64,000 bases of DNA from Acidobacteriota bacterium (GTDB taxonomy: Bacteria > Acidobacteriota > Vicinamibacteria > Vicinamibacterales > UBA2999), in the NCBI GenBank assembly GCA_018000455.1, contig JAGNJW010000005.1:186001-250000 (forward strand). Direction: 5' to 3'. A program made the translations under genes and the position numbers. Position 1 is the first letter of the stretch. Every line of letters begins with the position of its first letter. Of the stretch, positions 61,022-64,000 are shown piece by piece. Below the pieces are notes generated by a model. The model saw only the letters and a list, made by a program, of their open reading frames with translations. It was not told the origin of the DNA and searched no databases.

Positions 61022-61249
61022 ATGGCCACGATCAAGGTTCGCCTCAACGGCCCGCTGCTCGTCGACGGCGACGACGTCACGCTCATCGACTGGAACGGCA
61101 ATCCCTATCCGATTGCCAAGCGGCCTTTCGCGCTGTGCCGCTGCGGTCACTCGACGCGGAAGCCGTTCTGCGACAGCTCGCACAGCCGCATGGGCTTCGC
61201 CGCGGCCGAAGCGGCCCTCGGACCCGACGCCGACGACAAGCCGGCCTAG
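61022..61249 (+). CDS. CDGSH iron-sulfur domain protein
   Basis: A 75-residue protein with a single CDGSH-type motif: LCRCGHSTRKPFCDSSH, giving C39, C41, C50 and H54 as the 3Cys-1His ligands of a [2Fe-2S] cluster. The usual DGSH is DSSH here. Bacterial members are small redox or cluster-transfer proteins of unclear role. It stands alone between the GT39 gene and clpB. Confidence 0.88.
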   Translation: MATIKVRLNGPLLVDGDDVTLIDWNGNPYPIAKRPFALCRCGHSTRKPFCDSSHSRMGFAAAEAALGPDADDKPA

Positions 61250-61268
61250 TGTCGGTCGCCACGGCGCG

Positions 61269-63869
<2,601 letters not shown>

Positions 63870-63890
63870 CAGCAATCGTCCTTCCTGCCC

Positions 63891-63907
63891 GCCCGGTTCA
63901 CCCGGGC
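63891..63907 (-). terminator. Hairpin between dnaJ-like gene and clpB
   Basis: GCCCGG-TTCAC-CCGGGC lies between the stop of the upstream gene and the clpB ribosome site. It lacks a T-tract, so it may be a weak terminator or an mRNA structure. Confidence 0.3.
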
Positions 63908-63921
63908 CTTAGCGTCCTCTG

Positions 63922-64000
63922 CTAATTCGATTCCAACTGGCGCAGCGCCTCGTAGTGGGACTTCTGTTCGCTCGTGAGGGTGGCTGGCACGCGAACTTCC
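63922..64000 (-). CDS. dnaJ: C-terminal end of a probable DnaJ (partial)
   Basis: Only the last 25 residues are present (EVRVPATLTSEQKSHYEALR, then QLESN and stop). The V-x-V-P-x-x-L-T-x-x-Q pattern is that of the DnaJ/CbpA C terminus, and its place just upstream of clpB fits a chaperone operon. The assignment rests on this short tail. Confidence 0.55.
   Translation of the reverse strand, partial: EVRVPATLTSEQKSHYEALRQLESN

Noticed and set aside
61246..61255. CCTAGTGTCG after the CDGSH gene as another element end
   Set aside because: Only eight bases match the inverted-repeat terminus and no partner repeat is nearby.

Overview
The window is gene-dense, GC-rich chromosomal DNA of a Gram-negative-type bacterium. 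An outer membrane is indicated by a BamD lipoprotein, a periplasmic AMIN-type amidase, an ArnT/PMT-type glycosyltransferase and a manC-manB pair for GDP-mannose. The combination of a SpoIVB-type (S55) secreted protease in a diderm, a stand-alone PASTA protein, many GTG starts, very tight ATGA/TGATG gene junctions and a plant-like aroD-aroE fusion suggests Acidobacteriota, perhaps Vicinamibacteria. That placement is inference; no rRNA gene is present to test it.

Layout. 1-6.0 kb: tail of an unknown gene, tRNA-Gly(CCC), a frameshifted kinase-like gene, and a minus-strand operon manC-manB-copA. 6.1-15.1 kb: pgsA, then a long convergent minus-strand operon aroC-def-fmt-rsmB-PASTA-rpe-thioesterase-epimerase-bamD-FlgT-like. 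The core def-fmt-rsmB-(PASTA)-rpe recalls the Firmicutes prkC neighbourhood, but the PASTA protein has no kinase domain. 15.1-19.6 kb: a sigma-54 activator, a membrane TPR protein, and an ECF sigma factor with an anti-sigma factor carrying a TonB-C-like domain. 19.6-23.7 kb: a secreted beta-propeller protein and an S55 protease.

23.7-34.2 kb is the main feature: an aromatic amino-acid supraoperon aroDE-trpE-G-D-C-F-B-A-chorismate mutase-DAHP synthase-tyrA. A 308-bp leader precedes it, with a TTGACA promoter, a short frame containing W-Y-W-H-W, a competing-hairpin array and a terminator ending next to the aroDE start codon. This reads as a tryptophan attenuator governing common-pathway, Trp and Tyr steps together. 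34.2-38.8 kb: CoA-transferase subunits, a JAMM protease, a bactofilin-like membrane protein and an AtoE-type short-chain fatty-acid transporter.

38.9-50 kb: pepA, a 165-bp MITE-like inverted-repeat element whose end forms the -10 box of a small membrane-protein gene, then the minus-strand operon DUF3467-nth-zincin-rsmA-rnj-ftsK-amiC, and lexA. 50-64 kb: a PfkB kinase; a second ECF sigma/anti-sigma/Spy-like trio; recG, rsmD-coaD-aminotransferase-glcD; a GT39 glycosyltransferase divergent from a CDGSH Fe-S protein; and clpB behind the end of a probable dnaJ.

Across the window at least ten transcription-unit starts have a TANNNT -10 box only 6-9 nt before the start codon and no Shine-Dalgarno, which points to frequent leaderless mRNAs.
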